The position numbers were made by a program, and so were the translations under genes. The notes below the pieces were generated by a model. The model searched no databases. It saw only the letters and a program-made list of their open reading frames with translations, and was not told the DNA's origin. DNA of 64,000 nt from positions 62,001 to 126,000 of the forward strand of contig NZ_LAQU01000005.1 of assembly GCF_000970345.1 (NCBI RefSeq). The letters are read 5' to 3'. Positions 49,355-58,969 of this stretch are shown piece after piece (the first letter of the stretch is position 1; the number at the start of each line of letters is the position of its first letter). This DNA is from Robbsia andropogonis (GTDB lineage: Bacteria; Pseudomonadota; Gammaproteobacteria; Burkholderiales; Burkholderiaceae).

Positions 49355-50763
49355 GATGCCTTGTCTCCAGCCTGGTCGGGTGTCTCGCTCGTGCCATGCG
49401 GCGCTTGCAGCTCGCGTATCGCAAAGCCTTTCAGTTCCAGGCCGGTGCCGGCGATTCTTTCTCGAAAATGATCGCTGTCGTGCAGCAACGCAGCCGCGCA
49501 GTCGGGCGCCGCCTTCAATCGCGTGATCAGGCGATCGCCCGTCAGTTGCAGCTCCGCGTCGACAGGGCCCAGATGTGGCAGGTCAAGCGTGATATGCATC
49601 CGCCACGACGGTTCGGTCTGTCCGTCATGGTTGGCCTGCGCGCCTGGTTCTTCACGACGTTCGATTTCCCACGCCATCTGCGTTCCAGGCCAGGCTTCGC
49701 CAGTCCATCGTAATGTTGGATTCTGCAGCAATTCCATTTGCTGCCGTACCGTCGGCAGCGCGTCCGGATGGATGGCATGGGCGAGCGCGTTTGGCATGCC
49801 GTTGACGTCAAGCGCATTCGGATCGAGTCCGGTAGCGCTGTGCGCTCCCGCGATGCCTGCGGGATGGGGATGACCGGCGGTGCCTGTCGCGGCCGGCGCG
49901 GACGGGTTCGAGAACGGCGACAGGTGCGACAGCGCTTCAAGCAGTGGCGATGCCATGCCGGCGAGGCCACCTTGTGTGTGTCCGCTTGCATTATTGGCCC
50001 CGGCCCCCCCGTTTGCGGGGTTATTGCCATGCGATGCGCCGCCATTGCCGCTGGTGTTCGCATTGCCGTTCAACGTGTTTTGCAATACATCGGCAACGCG
50101 GGAGAACCAATCGCCGGCCGGCGCAGGGTTGTTGCCGGCGAGTGCGCCGGGATTCGATTGAAAGGCCGTCAACGCATTGGCGATCAAGGTGTCGTGCGCG
50201 GGTAACGCCTCGTGCGCAACATCGGGTCCGGGTGGCGCCAACGAGGCGAGCCGCGCCTGGGGTTCGCGCTCGATCGCCGCAAGCGGCCGTTGCCCGCTTG
50301 CCCATTGCGCAAGGTGGGATTCGTAGAAAAGACCGCTGTTTTCCAGCGATTGCACTAGTGCCTTCGCCAGCAAGGATGTGAACTGACTGCCTACGACCGG
50401 CAGTTCGCCCGTCTGCGTGGTCATGCTGGCGGGCGGTACGGGGCAGAGTGGCTTGTCAGACAGGATCAGCGGTTCTTCGCTCGGCATCTTGGCCAGCGCA
50501 TCCAGGACGCGCGCATCGCTGCTGACGGTGGCGTAGGTTGACGCCACCGGGGCTGGCGCCGGGGGGAGCCGCACGGCACCTTGCATCGATGGGCCACCGG
50601 TGGCGACGCCGGTCTGCTGCTGCGCGACGGAACCCGCGCCTGTCCCGGCGGTGCGGGTACTCAAACTGCCCGCCGCACCCGTTGTCATAGGGTCGACGCG
50701 AAGCGGGACCGGGTTTTGTCCGATACGATCGATCGCGTTCATCGTCTGGTTCACCAGCGCCAT
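49351..50763 (-). CDS. Second FliK-like hook-length control protein
   Basis: 470 aa. The C-terminal 110 residues resemble the Flg_hook domain: SWRMHITLDLPHLGPVDAEL followed by QLTGDRLITRLKAAPDCAAA. The centre is Gly/Asn/Ala-rich and probably disordered. It is paralogous in layout to fliK near 41 kb and translationally coupled to the fhlB-like gene. In Burkholderia a similar gene follows fliST. Whether it acts as a ruler is not shown by sequence. Confidence 0.8.
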   Translation of the reverse strand: MALVNQTMNAIDRIGQNPVPLRVDPMTTGAAGSLSTRTAGTGAGSVAQQQTGVATGGPSMQGAVRLPPAPAPVASTYATVSSDARVLDALAKMPSEEPLILSDKPLCPVPPASMTTQTGELPVVGSQFTSLLAKALVQSLENSGLFYESHLAQWASGQRPLAAIEREPQARLASLAPPGPDVAHEALPAHDTLIANALTAFQSNPGALAGNNPAPAGDWFSRVADVLQNTLNGNANTSGNGGASHGNNPANGGAGANNASGHTQGGLAGMASPLLEALSHLSPFSNPSAPAATGTAGHPHPAGIAGAHSATGLDPNALDVNGMPNALAHAIHPDALPTVRQQMELLQNPTLRWTGEAWPGTQMAWEIERREEPGAQANHDGQTEPSWRMHITLDLPHLGPVDAELQLTGDRLITRLKAAPDCAAALLHDSDHFRERIAGTGLELKGFAIRELQAPHGTSETPDQAGDKAS

Positions 50764-50834
50764 GACAGCGCATTTTGAAGGAGGCCCTGGCCCCTCGGGA
50801 ATGTCCCGCCCAGCATTGAACGAGGGGGGTGCGG

Positions 50835-51170
50835 TTACTCGGCCACGCGACCGTATGCACCCTGCAGCGCACGTGCCTGGCGACCGCTGGCCAGCAACGC
50901 CGAGAGGCGCGCCAGCCGCGGTTCGAGGCGATCACGGATGCGGGCGTCGTCATCCAGGATACGACGAATCAAATCGAATTTGCGGGCCCGCTGCTGCGGA
51001 TCCAGCGGTGCTTGCGCATCATTCGCTTCCAACATATCGACCAGCCGCGAGTACTCTTCCTGCATGGTCAGCAGGTCGTCCCAATTTTCCGAGGATGCCG
51101 CATCGCGCATTTCTCGCGTCACGCGTGCAATTTCCTCGTAATGCTCGATCAACTGGTCAAAACCGTGCAT
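50835..51170 (-). CDS. fliT: Flagellar export chaperone FliT
   Basis: Small helical protein (111 aa) with HGFDQLIEHYEEIARVTREM and EYSRLVDMLEANDAQ. It sits one base from fliS. FliT is the FliD chaperone and a brake on flagellar gene activation in enterics. The family is identified mainly by size, helical profile and context. Confidence 0.82.
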   Translation of the reverse strand: MHGFDQLIEHYEEIARVTREMRDAASSENWDDLLTMQEEYSRLVDMLEANDAQAPLDPQQRARKFDLIRRILDDDARIRDRLEPRLARLSALLASGRQARALQGAYGRVAE

Positions 51171-51171
51171 C

Positions 51172-51618
51172 TCAAACTCCTACGGCCTGTGCGACCGCCT
51201 GTCCATTCATCTGCGGCGACGGCATGGCATCCAACGGTGCCTTGCGCCATACGTCTTCAAGCGCCGCTAACATCTGATCCACTTCCGTCAGCAGCAATTC
51301 GTCATTCTGAAGATTCGCCTGGGTCAATCGAGACAGCATCGCGTCGTAATGACCTGCCAGCCGAACCGCCAGATCCCCGCCACGCTCCATGTCCAACCCG
51401 TCCTTCAACCCGCCGCCGATGATCTTGACGGCCTTGTTGATGGCCACGCCTTTCTCCGCCATCCGGCCCGCGCGAATATGCAGGCGGGCTTGGACGATGG
51501 CCGCGCGGCTGGCTTCAAACATCATCACCGCCAGGCGCTGCGGACTGGCGCCGAATACACCGGTCTGCGCACCCACGCGGGCATAAGCATTGGCACCGAA
51601 CTGGCTCGTGGAAAACAT
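51172..51618 (-). CDS. fliS: Flagellin chaperone FliS
   Basis: Binds the flagellin C-terminus before export. GANAYARVGAQTGVFGASPQ, then RLAVMMFEASRAAIVQARLH and VAINKAVKIIGGGLKDGLDM are typical. 148 aa. It is expressed from the sigma-28 site 126 bp upstream. Confidence 0.95.
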   Translation of the reverse strand: MFSTSQFGANAYARVGAQTGVFGASPQRLAVMMFEASRAAIVQARLHIRAGRMAEKGVAINKAVKIIGGGLKDGLDMERGGDLAVRLAGHYDAMLSRLTQANLQNDELLLTEVDQMLAALEDVWRKAPLDAMPSPQMNGQAVAQAVGV

Positions 51619-51743
51619 GCTGCGTTTCTCCTTCAGAATCCTGGCTGTCTGAAACTGGCTTCGCGGCAGGGGATTTTCAGCGAGGAAGCGTGCATATTGC
51701 GCGCCGTTCTGCTTACTTTCCGTTGTTGCCGCCTACATTCAGG

Positions 51744-51770
51744 TAAACGGCCAACTGGGCCGCGACTTTA
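51744..51770 (-). promoter_or_regulatory. Sigma-28 promoter of fliST
   Basis: On the minus strand: TAAAGTCG (51763-51770), 11 bp, GCCGTTTA (51744-51751). Each box matches 6/8 with exact spacing. The 299-bp fliD-fliS gap contains no ORF. Confidence 0.65.
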
Positions 51771-51917
51771 CCCCTGTTTTGCAGCCGGTTTCTGTTTTGG
51801 GCACATTTTCTGCGCCCACCACGGATTCCGATGAGTCTTACAGGTGCCTCTACTGCATTACGGCAATGGTGTCCTCTTTCACCGTATGCGCCATTTTCAC
51901 CGGAGCGCGACCCGCCA

Positions 51918-54185
51918 TCAATGACTGCTGGTCCAATTGAACTGCGCATTCAACATGTTCGATGCAGTCTTCATCTTTACCGACAACTGATTCAGGCGGG
52001 TGAACTGCTGCTGGTAGTTCGACTGGACCTCGTCCAGATGTGATTGAAACTTCGTGATCTGCTTGTCGATATTGGACACTCGGCTATCGAGTGCCTTTGT
52101 CGCCGTCGACAGGGACCCCGTCATGCCGGTCACATCATTGACGAGGTTGTCCAGGCGCGCGGCAAAACCCACGGAATACGACACCGTGCCCCGTGCGCCT
52201 TTTGCCCCTCCCTGGACTTGCAGCGTCACGCCGTCTATCGGTGTGCCGGCCTGTCCGGTGAGCGTCTGACCATTGCCGGTTGCCTTGAAACCGCCCACCG
52301 TGCCGGCCACATCCATGCCGGGCGTGCCTTTGATCGTATCCTTGCCGAACAGTGCAACCGCGCCGTTCCCGCTAATGGCCACGCTCGAACTCTTGCCGTA
52401 ATTCGTGGATGTCACCGTGAGCTTGCCTTCTTCGTCCGCATTGACGTTGACGCTCGCGCCGCTTGCCGTGAAACCACTATTTTCGTTGATTGCTTTCTGC
52501 AGCGCCGTGGCCAGATCCTTCGGCGTATCGTATGTCCCCTTGGCCAGGGAAATATTCTGCATGCTGCCGTTCAGCGTGACGGTGAGGTCCAGCGCGGCCT
52601 TCGCGGCGGCGCCGAGGTCGGCTTTCATTTCACCCTTGGCCTCGCCCTGGGTGGCCGCTTGCGTAATGATCACGTCGTACTTGCCGGCAGCGGCTTTCGG
52701 GCCCGCAGCCAGGAAATTCACGCCACTGTCCGACGTGGTGCCATTGCTGGCGAAAAGCGAGGCAAATGCCGGCAGGTTCTTGTTCAATGCCTCTTTCAGC
52801 TTTTGCGGGTCCAGCGCCAGCGTACCGTCTCCGTTGAACGTAATGCCGACATCGGCCATGGTGCTGTAGCCATTGCCGCCTTCCAACGAGCCGGAGACCA
52901 TCCGTTGCAGCGTACCCTTGATATTCGATGCTGTGGAGTCGCCGAGCAGGGGGCCGTTTTTCGATGGGTCCGTCGAGTCGTAGTTCGTCAGCGACGACAC
53001 CGAACCGATCAACTCGTTATAGTTGTCGACGAAGTTCGAAATGTTGCTCTCGATGGCGCTGGTGTCGTTGCTGACCGACAGCGTGGTCTTGCCGGGCTGC
53101 GACAAGCGGATCGTGAAGCCGTTCAACGCACCGCTGACCTTATTGGTCGGGCTCGTCAACGCGATACCGTTGACCGACACCTTGGCATCCTGCGCGGCTG
53201 TTGATTGCGACATCGCTTGCGCATCGGTCTTCGTCGGATCGAATGACAGCAGTTTGCCGACCGCATCGTCACCACTGGCGGTAATCTGCATCGCCTGCGT
53301 GGCGCCGCTTTTGTCGTTGCTCAGCACCAGGCGATACGGGTTATCGGCGCCGTCATTGACGATCGATGCGGTGACCCCCATCCGCGCGTTGTTGATCGCG
53401 TCGCGAATGCCGCCTAACGTATTGTTGCCGCTATTGATCGTGATCGTTTTTGTCGTGCCGGTCGATGGCGTGAACGTCGTGCCTTCACCGTAGTGACCTT
53501 CCGCGTCGGGCGTGCCACCAGTGGTCTGGGCCGTCGACTTGCCGTCGGCATCCTCGGTGGATTTATTCGTGCCGCCGATGGTACCGAAATTGAACGTCAA
53601 CGTGGTTGGCGTACCCGATCCGATGGCGGAATTGACGCTGGCCTGTCCGGCGCTTACCATCGTCTGGGACTGGGCCAACTGCGTAACGTCGACGTTGTAG
53701 TTGCCGGGCTGTGCACCGGTGAACACATCCGCGTCCGCCACGGTCTTGTCCGTGGACGTTGCGTTCAATGTCTTGAAATTCGACGCGAGCGTCAGGTTGC
53801 TCAACGATGACTGGAATGTCGTCAGCGCGTTCTTTAATTGCGCGAAAGCCGACAATTCGGTCTTTACGCCGTCTTGCTGGCGCTGATACTGGGTCAGCGG
53901 AATGCTGGCGACCTGCATCAGGCCTGTCAGCAACGAGGAAAGCGACAGGGAGGTACCAATCCCGAGTGAAGAGATGACGGACGAAGCGTCACGCTTCTCG
54001 GCGCCTTTACTGCTTGCGCTATTGCCAGAAGACGCGTTGGTGCTGTTTCCGTTGTCGGCGTTGGACGCGGACGCACCATTACGCGAAGCGTTGCCGCTTG
54101 CGTTGTTGCCGCTGGCTCTCGCCGAAGTCGCCGCACTCGGTATGCTGCTCGGCACCGGGTTGTTGGCGTTGGAAATGGTTACCAT
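51918..54185 (-). CDS. fliD: Filament cap protein FliD (HAP2)
   Basis: Caps the growing filament. The FliD N-terminal domain begins near residue 65 (VISSLGIGTSLSLSSLLTGL, IPLTQYQRQQDGVKTELSAF). The C-terminal coiled coil includes RVSNIDKQITKFQSHLDEVQ and SVKMKTASNMLNAQFNW. At 755 aa it is much longer than usual (about 470-500). The first 60 residues are an Asn/Ser/Gly/Ala-rich tract and the central domains are enlarged. Confidence 0.94.
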   Translation of the reverse strand: MVTISNANNPVPSSIPSAATSARASGNNASGNASRNGASASNADNGNSTNASSGNSASSKGAEKRDASSVISSLGIGTSLSLSSLLTGLMQVASIPLTQYQRQQDGVKTELSAFAQLKNALTTFQSSLSNLTLASNFKTLNATSTDKTVADADVFTGAQPGNYNVDVTQLAQSQTMVSAGQASVNSAIGSGTPTTLTFNFGTIGGTNKSTEDADGKSTAQTTGGTPDAEGHYGEGTTFTPSTGTTKTITINSGNNTLGGIRDAINNARMGVTASIVNDGADNPYRLVLSNDKSGATQAMQITASGDDAVGKLLSFDPTKTDAQAMSQSTAAQDAKVSVNGIALTSPTNKVSGALNGFTIRLSQPGKTTLSVSNDTSAIESNISNFVDNYNELIGSVSSLTNYDSTDPSKNGPLLGDSTASNIKGTLQRMVSGSLEGGNGYSTMADVGITFNGDGTLALDPQKLKEALNKNLPAFASLFASNGTTSDSGVNFLAAGPKAAAGKYDVIITQAATQGEAKGEMKADLGAAAKAALDLTVTLNGSMQNISLAKGTYDTPKDLATALQKAINENSGFTASGASVNVNADEEGKLTVTSTNYGKSSSVAISGNGAVALFGKDTIKGTPGMDVAGTVGGFKATGNGQTLTGQAGTPIDGVTLQVQGGAKGARGTVSYSVGFAARLDNLVNDVTGMTGSLSTATKALDSRVSNIDKQITKFQSHLDEVQSNYQQQFTRLNQLSVKMKTASNMLNAQFNWTSSH

Positions 54186-54282
54186 TGCTCAGTCTGCCGC
54201 CTCCACCGTTTCGCGACAGGAGAGGGGGGGGCGAGATTCGCGGCCCATTCCTGTCGTCAAACGGCATGTGCGTTACCTGCTA

Positions 54283-54318
54283 GACGACGCGGCGCCCGAT
54301 ACCGGGCGCCGCGTCGTC
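54283..54318 (-). terminator. Strong stem-loop after fliC
   Basis: A perfect 16-bp inverted repeat (54283-54298 and 54303-54318, loop of 4) lies 20 bp past the fliC stop. No U-run follows on the minus strand; it may stabilise flagellin mRNA or terminate with help. Confidence 0.7.
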
Positions 54319-54337
54319 GATTACCGCTTGAACCTGA

Positions 54338-55801
54338 TTAGCCCGTGACGAGCTTCAGGATTTCTTGCGGGATTTGGTTGGCCTTGCTGACCATCGACAC
54401 GCCCGCTTGTTGCAGCACGTCAGCGGTCGACAGCGCGGAGGCCACCGACGAGTAGTCCGCATCGGTGATCGTCGATTGCGCCGACGTCACGTTTTGCGTT
54501 ACCGAGTTCAAGTTCGAGATGGTCGAATCGAACCGGTTCTGAATCGCACCCACGTTACCTTGCAGCGTCGACACCGTGGACAGTGCGGAGTCCAGCGATT
54601 GCAGTGCCTTCACCGCGCTGTCAGCCGTCGACAGGTCCAGCTTGGCCAGCGTGTTCGAGCCCAGTCCGATACGCGGCGCACCGCCGTCGATCGCTTGCGC
54701 GCCCGTGCCACCCAGTTGAATCTCGCTCGCAGCCGACAGCGAGATCGTGCCTTGCAGTGCTTCACCCAGGTGACGACCGCTACCGCTGTGCTCGTTGATG
54801 ATGTCCTTGCCACCGGTTTGCGAGACCGTGATGTTACGGCCGTCGGTCGCCGTCATCTGCAGCGTGCCATCCTTGTTCAGCGAAGCCGACACACCGGTCT
54901 GGCCCGACACCGAGTTGATCTGGCTGACCAAATCACCTGCAGACAGACGGTTGTCGTTGGCGGTGCCGAACGTGTAGCCTTGGTCACCGAACACCTTCAC
55001 GCCATTGACGGTCAGGTTGACGGAGTCACCCGCGCTGCCCTTCAGTGCGCCACCGGCTTCGCCGTTCAGCTTGAACATTTGCGTGTTCGTCGCCGTTGCA
55101 GTCAGCCCCGAGATGTTCGCGCTGTTGATCGCGGTCACGGCGGCGTACGCGCTGTTTGCGTCTTGGCCGGCGCTGTCGCCTGCGATCGCGGAACCCACTT
55201 CGTACGTCCGGCCGGCACCCACTTGGACCGTCAGGGTCTTGCCTGCCAGGCCCTGGCCCGTGATGTTGTTCGTCGCCGCGGCGGTTTGGCCGATTTGCGA
55301 TGTCTTCACGCCCTGGCTCAGGTTGACCGTCGAGGTTTGGCCGGCATTCGCGCCGGTTTGGAACACAGCGGTGCCGAAGCTGCCATCCAGCAACGTCTGG
55401 CCGTTGTACTGCGTCTGCGTGGCCACCGTGTTGACCTGCGTCAGCAACTGTTGCGCTTGTTGATTCAGCGATGCACGGTCCGAAGCAGAGTACGTCGAGT
55501 TGGCGGACTGCACAGCCAGCGTACGCACTTGTTGCAGGTTCGACGTGATCTGAGACAGCGCCGAGTCGGCCGTTTGTGCCAGTGCGATACCGTCGTTCGA
55601 GTTAGCGATAGCCTGCGTGCTACCGTTGATTTGCGATTGCATCCGGCCGGAAATGGCCAGTGCAGCGGAGTTATCTGCGGCGCTGGCAACCTTCTTGCCC
55701 GAGGACAATTGGTTGATCGCATGCGAGTACGTCGACGATGCCTTGTTCAGGTTGTTTTGTGCAACCAACGAGGCCGAGTTGCTGCTGATGATCTGGGGCA
55801 T
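54338..55801 (-). CDS. fliC: Flagellin FliC
   Basis: Major filament protein, 487 aa. D0/D1 N-terminus: LVAQNNLNKASSTYSHAINQ and AISGRMQSQINGSTQAIANS. The LQQVRTLAVQSANST segment corresponds to the region recognised by TLR5 in other flagellins. The C-terminus LSTADVLQQAGVSMVSKANQ is typical. AGGAG lies just upstream of the ATG. It is the only flagellin gene in the window. A Ser/Thr-rich central domain is a plausible glycosylation target. Confidence 0.95.
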   Translation of the reverse strand: MPQIISSNSASLVAQNNLNKASSTYSHAINQLSSGKKVASAADNSAALAISGRMQSQINGSTQAIANSNDGIALAQTADSALSQITSNLQQVRTLAVQSANSTYSASDRASLNQQAQQLLTQVNTVATQTQYNGQTLLDGSFGTAVFQTGANAGQTSTVNLSQGVKTSQIGQTAAATNNITGQGLAGKTLTVQVGAGRTYEVGSAIAGDSAGQDANSAYAAVTAINSANISGLTATATNTQMFKLNGEAGGALKGSAGDSVNLTVNGVKVFGDQGYTFGTANDNRLSAGDLVSQINSVSGQTGVSASLNKDGTLQMTATDGRNITVSQTGGKDIINEHSGSGRHLGEALQGTISLSAASEIQLGGTGAQAIDGGAPRIGLGSNTLAKLDLSTADSAVKALQSLDSALSTVSTLQGNVGAIQNRFDSTISNLNSVTQNVTSAQSTITDADYSSVASALSTADVLQQAGVSMVSKANQIPQEILKLVTG

Positions 55802-55909
55802 GAGAGGCTCCTAATAATTCCGAAATTTGGACCGTTGGGCGGGTTTGCCACATCCGGGAGGCAGTACCGGTAACCGTTGTTTTGCCGATCAGCGCCGCCG
55901 TTGTCTTGG

Positions 55910-55936
55910 TTATCGGAACCCTGTTCAAAAGCTTGA
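55910..55936 (-). promoter_or_regulatory. Sigma-28 promoter of fliC
   Basis: On the minus strand: TCAAGCTT (55929-55936), 11 bp, TCCGATAA (55910-55917). -10 matches 7/8, -35 6/8. It gives a leader of about 100 bases. The remainder of the gap up to 56370 (569 bp in all) is relatively AT-rich and shows no gene. Confidence 0.7.
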
Positions 55937-56370
55937 GGGTTGTCGCACACATTTTTTCTTGACAACCTGAGTTCCGTCACCTTGTACCCTAGGAATACGG
56001 CTGTTTATGCCAAAACTTCAGTCTTTTTCGATAATCCTTTTTGCCCTGCCACATTGGCCTGCCAATCTCTCGCCGCCTCAAGGCACCTTTGCACTACCAT
56101 ATCGTGCGAGTCCGGCGCTTATAGACTAACGTTCATGCATCTGTACCGTCACTGCCGAATCATACCGAGGCGGCGCTTAGGCAATAGGGGGAATAACGGG
56201 GGAAGATCGGTCTATTTACATGACCACGCCACCCTGGCGCGGCGGCGAAATGATCAGCAGCCCATGGGGGCTCGTCGAGAGCGGAGCGGGCAACGCAGGA
56301 CGCGAGTGCCGCGATGACGGATGCGGGGGCGGCGGCTGCGAATGGCTGTCCGCACCGACCGTCCGTGGTC

Positions 56371-57030
56371 TCAGGCGGCGTTCGTGCGGTTCGCGCCGAG
56401 ATCGACCAACTGATTACGCATCACGTAATAAGTGAGTTCCGCATTGTTCGCCAGGCCTAGCTTTTCCAGCAAGCGCGCGCGATATACGCTGACCGTCTTG
56501 ACCGATAACGAGAGTACGTCCGCGACGTCAGTCAAACGTTTGCCTGACCCGAGCATGCAGAGCGTCTGGTATTCCCGGTTCGACAGTTTTTCGTGTGGCA
56601 TCTGCGCGGCGTCGGCCGACACATATTCGGCAAGCGCTTCAGCAAGCGACGCGCTCACGTACTTCCGGCCCGCGCAGATTTGCTGAAGCGCGGAGGTCAG
56701 TTCATGCGCGTTCGCGGTTTTCGACAGATAACCCGATGCACCGGCCTTGAGCGCCCGTACCGCGTACTGGTCTTCGCGATACATCGAAAATATCAGGACG
56801 GGCAGGGTAGGTGAATGGCGCTTGATGCGCCGGAGGACTTCAACGCCGCTCATGTCTGGCAGTGAAATATCCAGCAACACCATGGCCCAGGGGCCGCGTT
56901 CCGCCAGGGCGAGTGCTTCCGCGCCGGTGGAAGCCTCCACTGCTTCCGTAAAAAGATTGCGTGCCAACAGCAGTTGGGCAATCCCCTGTCTGATCGCGGA
57001 GTGATCGTCGATCAACAGAATCCGTGACAT
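56371..57030 (-). CDS. NarL/FixJ-type response regulator
   Basis: DNA-binding response regulator, 219 aa. The receiver domain has LLIDDHSAIRQG, the acceptor Asp in VLLDISLPDMSGVEVLRRI and the Lys in GYLSKTANAHEL. The C-terminal LuxR helix-turn-helix is LSNREYQTLCMLGSGKRLTD then VKTVSVYRARLLEKLGL. It probably pairs with the kinase just upstream. Its target is unknown; the fliC promoter next to it is an obvious candidate. Its leader can form a 7-bp stem (57076-57099). Confidence 0.92.
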   Translation of the reverse strand: MSRILLIDDHSAIRQGIAQLLLARNLFTEAVEASTGAEALALAERGPWAMVLLDISLPDMSGVEVLRRIKRHSPTLPVLIFSMYREDQYAVRALKAGASGYLSKTANAHELTSALQQICAGRKYVSASLAEALAEYVSADAAQMPHEKLSNREYQTLCMLGSGKRLTDVADVLSLSVKTVSVYRARLLEKLGLANNAELTYYVMRNQLVDLGANRTNAA

Positions 57031-57310
57031 ACCTGACTCCCCGTGGAGTGTGTGGTTTGATTCAGCTTATAGCCCGGACGGCTTCATGGATGGCCGTCCT
57101 GAAAACATGCCCATTTGCCAGCTCACTGTTTGCATGCGCGTCGCTTGCGCGACCACTGCGACATGAGTGGTTCGATTCCTGTTATACGTATCACGCCGTA
57201 AAAGAGTTCACCAATTTTGTCAGAAAAACGTACCAGGATACTGCCGTGCTCTTGTCGCGGGGCTCGATGGCGCGACATGCTCACGTTCCGCCTGGGTGTT
57301 CCTGCTGTTT

Positions 57311-58243
57311 TCAGCGTGGCGAGCGGCGTTCCTTCGGTTGCGGCCCGATCCACGGCAATGCTGCTTCCACGATCGTACCGGTCACGTCCGGTTTGCCGGC
57401 ATGCAGTGCTTCAGGCTGGGGCGCGTCCGCCACAACCTGGTCGATCAACGAAAACCGGCCGCCCAACGCCTCGCAGCGTTGCCGCATGCTTTCCAGGCCG
57501 ACGCCGTCTGTGTGATGTCGCACTATTTCCGTTTTGTCGCTGGGTGATGCACTTGCCGTTTTCTTTACGTCGACGTCATCGAACGCTTCCTGTGCCGCGC
57601 GCTCGGCACGGGCCCTGCGTGCCGCGGCGATGCCGCGACCATTGTCCGAGACCATCAGGCGTACGCCCGTTGCTAGCACGGACAGCGCGACCGTCGCAGA
57701 TGTCGCCTGCGCGTGCTTGACCACGTTATGCAAGGCTTCCTGGCAGATTCGCCATACCGCAGTAGCCGACGCCTCGTCCATTGGTGCAAGTCGGGGGTCG
57801 GTCTTGCAGTCAAAAGTAATGTGTAGTCCGCTACGCTGACTGAAGCTCTCCACCCAATCCTGGAGACGGGCAACGAGGTCCGTGGCCGGGGGCAGCGTGT
57901 GTCGATCGTCTATCAGGCGCCGCATTGCCGCGAATGCCGCATCCAATGCCGTTTCCGCGTCGGTAAGTGCTCGGGCGGCCTGGGAATTGGGGACAAAACC
58001 ATCCGATACCGCCACCCTGCTGAGTGAAATGCGCAACGCGGTAAGTTCGGCGCCGAGATCGTCATGGATATCGCGCGCCAGACGCACGCGTTCTTCGTCA
58101 CGCAACACGACGCCCATCATGCCGGGGGCAACGGGAGCGCCGGAGGCGGCTTGTTCGGCAACATCCGATGCGGGCAACTTAGCGCGCAAAGAACCCGCCA
58201 TGCGTTGATTTTTCGAGGACAACACGATCGATGCGTCTGCCAC
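57311..58243 (-). CDS. Soluble HisKA_3-family sensor histidine kinase
   Basis: NarX/DesK-type kinase. The H-box is RLARDIHDDLGAELTALRIS, the N-box CQEALHNVVKHAQAT, and the G-boxes SDNGRGI and DGVGLESMRQRCEALGGRFS. No membrane segments and little room for a sensor domain before the H-box, so the signal is probably cytoplasmic or comes through a partner. The start is uncertain: GTG at 58243 (AAGGA just upstream) or ATG at 58201. The response regulator gene follows 280 bp downstream. Confidence 0.87.
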   Translation of the reverse strand: MADASIVLSSKNQRMAGSLRAKLPASDVAEQAASGAPVAPGMMGVVLRDEERVRLARDIHDDLGAELTALRISLSRVAVSDGFVPNSQAARALTDAETALDAAFAAMRRLIDDRHTLPPATDLVARLQDWVESFSQRSGLHITFDCKTDPRLAPMDEASATAVWRICQEALHNVVKHAQATSATVALSVLATGVRLMVSDNGRGIAAARRARAERAAQEAFDDVDVKKTASASPSDKTEIVRHHTDGVGLESMRQRCEALGGRFSLIDQVVADAPQPEALHAGKPDVTGTIVEAALPWIGPQPKERRSPR

Positions 58244-58969
58244 GTGATCCTTACGGTTCGTTCCAGCAGATATCGGTGAATCGGATACGACATGCCGGTG
58301 AGGCACCTGACATCCACCGTTTGCGCATCCTGCCACCGATGAATGCCGTTATTTATAAGATACCGCATTCAGGCAGTGAGGCGTGTAGGAAAAAACCTCG
58401 CTTTCTGTTCCTGAAATTCCGACGGCAGACCGGATCATAGCGTATTTTTGAGACTAATATGACTGCTCAAATTACGAAGCCGCGCGGTTGTGCGGTGTAC
58501 GCAACATGCAAGGCGCAGGCCCGCCGGACAGGCCACTTCGACAGTGTTCCCTATATCCCATCATTTTAGAGCGCGCGAAGTGTGATTGACTGGACGCGGC
58601 AGTTATATTTTCAAAGGGTGTTCCCAGGATATGCGCCGCGTAAAATGCGTTCGATTAATACAAGCGTTTTGTCGGAATAATTCCTATTGAAAAAGTAAGA
58701 TGCACAGCGATCGAAAATGAACGGTTTACGCGCACGCGCAACGATTAGTATTCAGGGTGTCGTGAAAGGTGCGGATTCTGCCGGATATTGATGACATCCT
58801 GATGTAAACGGTGGCAATGCGCTTGGCTCGGCGTCAGGACGACAACAGGAACGAAACGTAAGCACGATGGGTCATTTCTTGCGATTCACGGGCGTGCGCA
58901 TGGCGATCAATGCACTTAACGCCTTGATCCGGTATCGTCACGGCTTGAGTCTGTCATCGAGAGAATGTG
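58244..58969. other. Long AT-enriched intergenic region
   Basis: About 725 bp between the divergent kinase and glycosyltransferase genes. It is visibly richer in A/T than its surroundings (e.g. TTATTTATAAG near 58350 and 58660-58700). No convincing ORF, RNA gene or sigma-28 site was found. It presumably carries both promoters. Confidence 0.5.

Noticed and set aside
54365-55873. 502-codon plus-strand open frame
   Set aside because: Antisense of flagellin; His/Arg-rich with no recognisable domain.
57140-57200. TGGTTCGATTCC stretch resembling a tRNA T-arm
   Set aside because: The T-stem does not pair and no acceptor, D or anticodon arm can be folded around it.
58459-58569. 36-codon ORF beginning MTAQITKPRG
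   Set aside because: No ribosome-binding site, no similarity recognised, and it lies in an AT-rich spacer.
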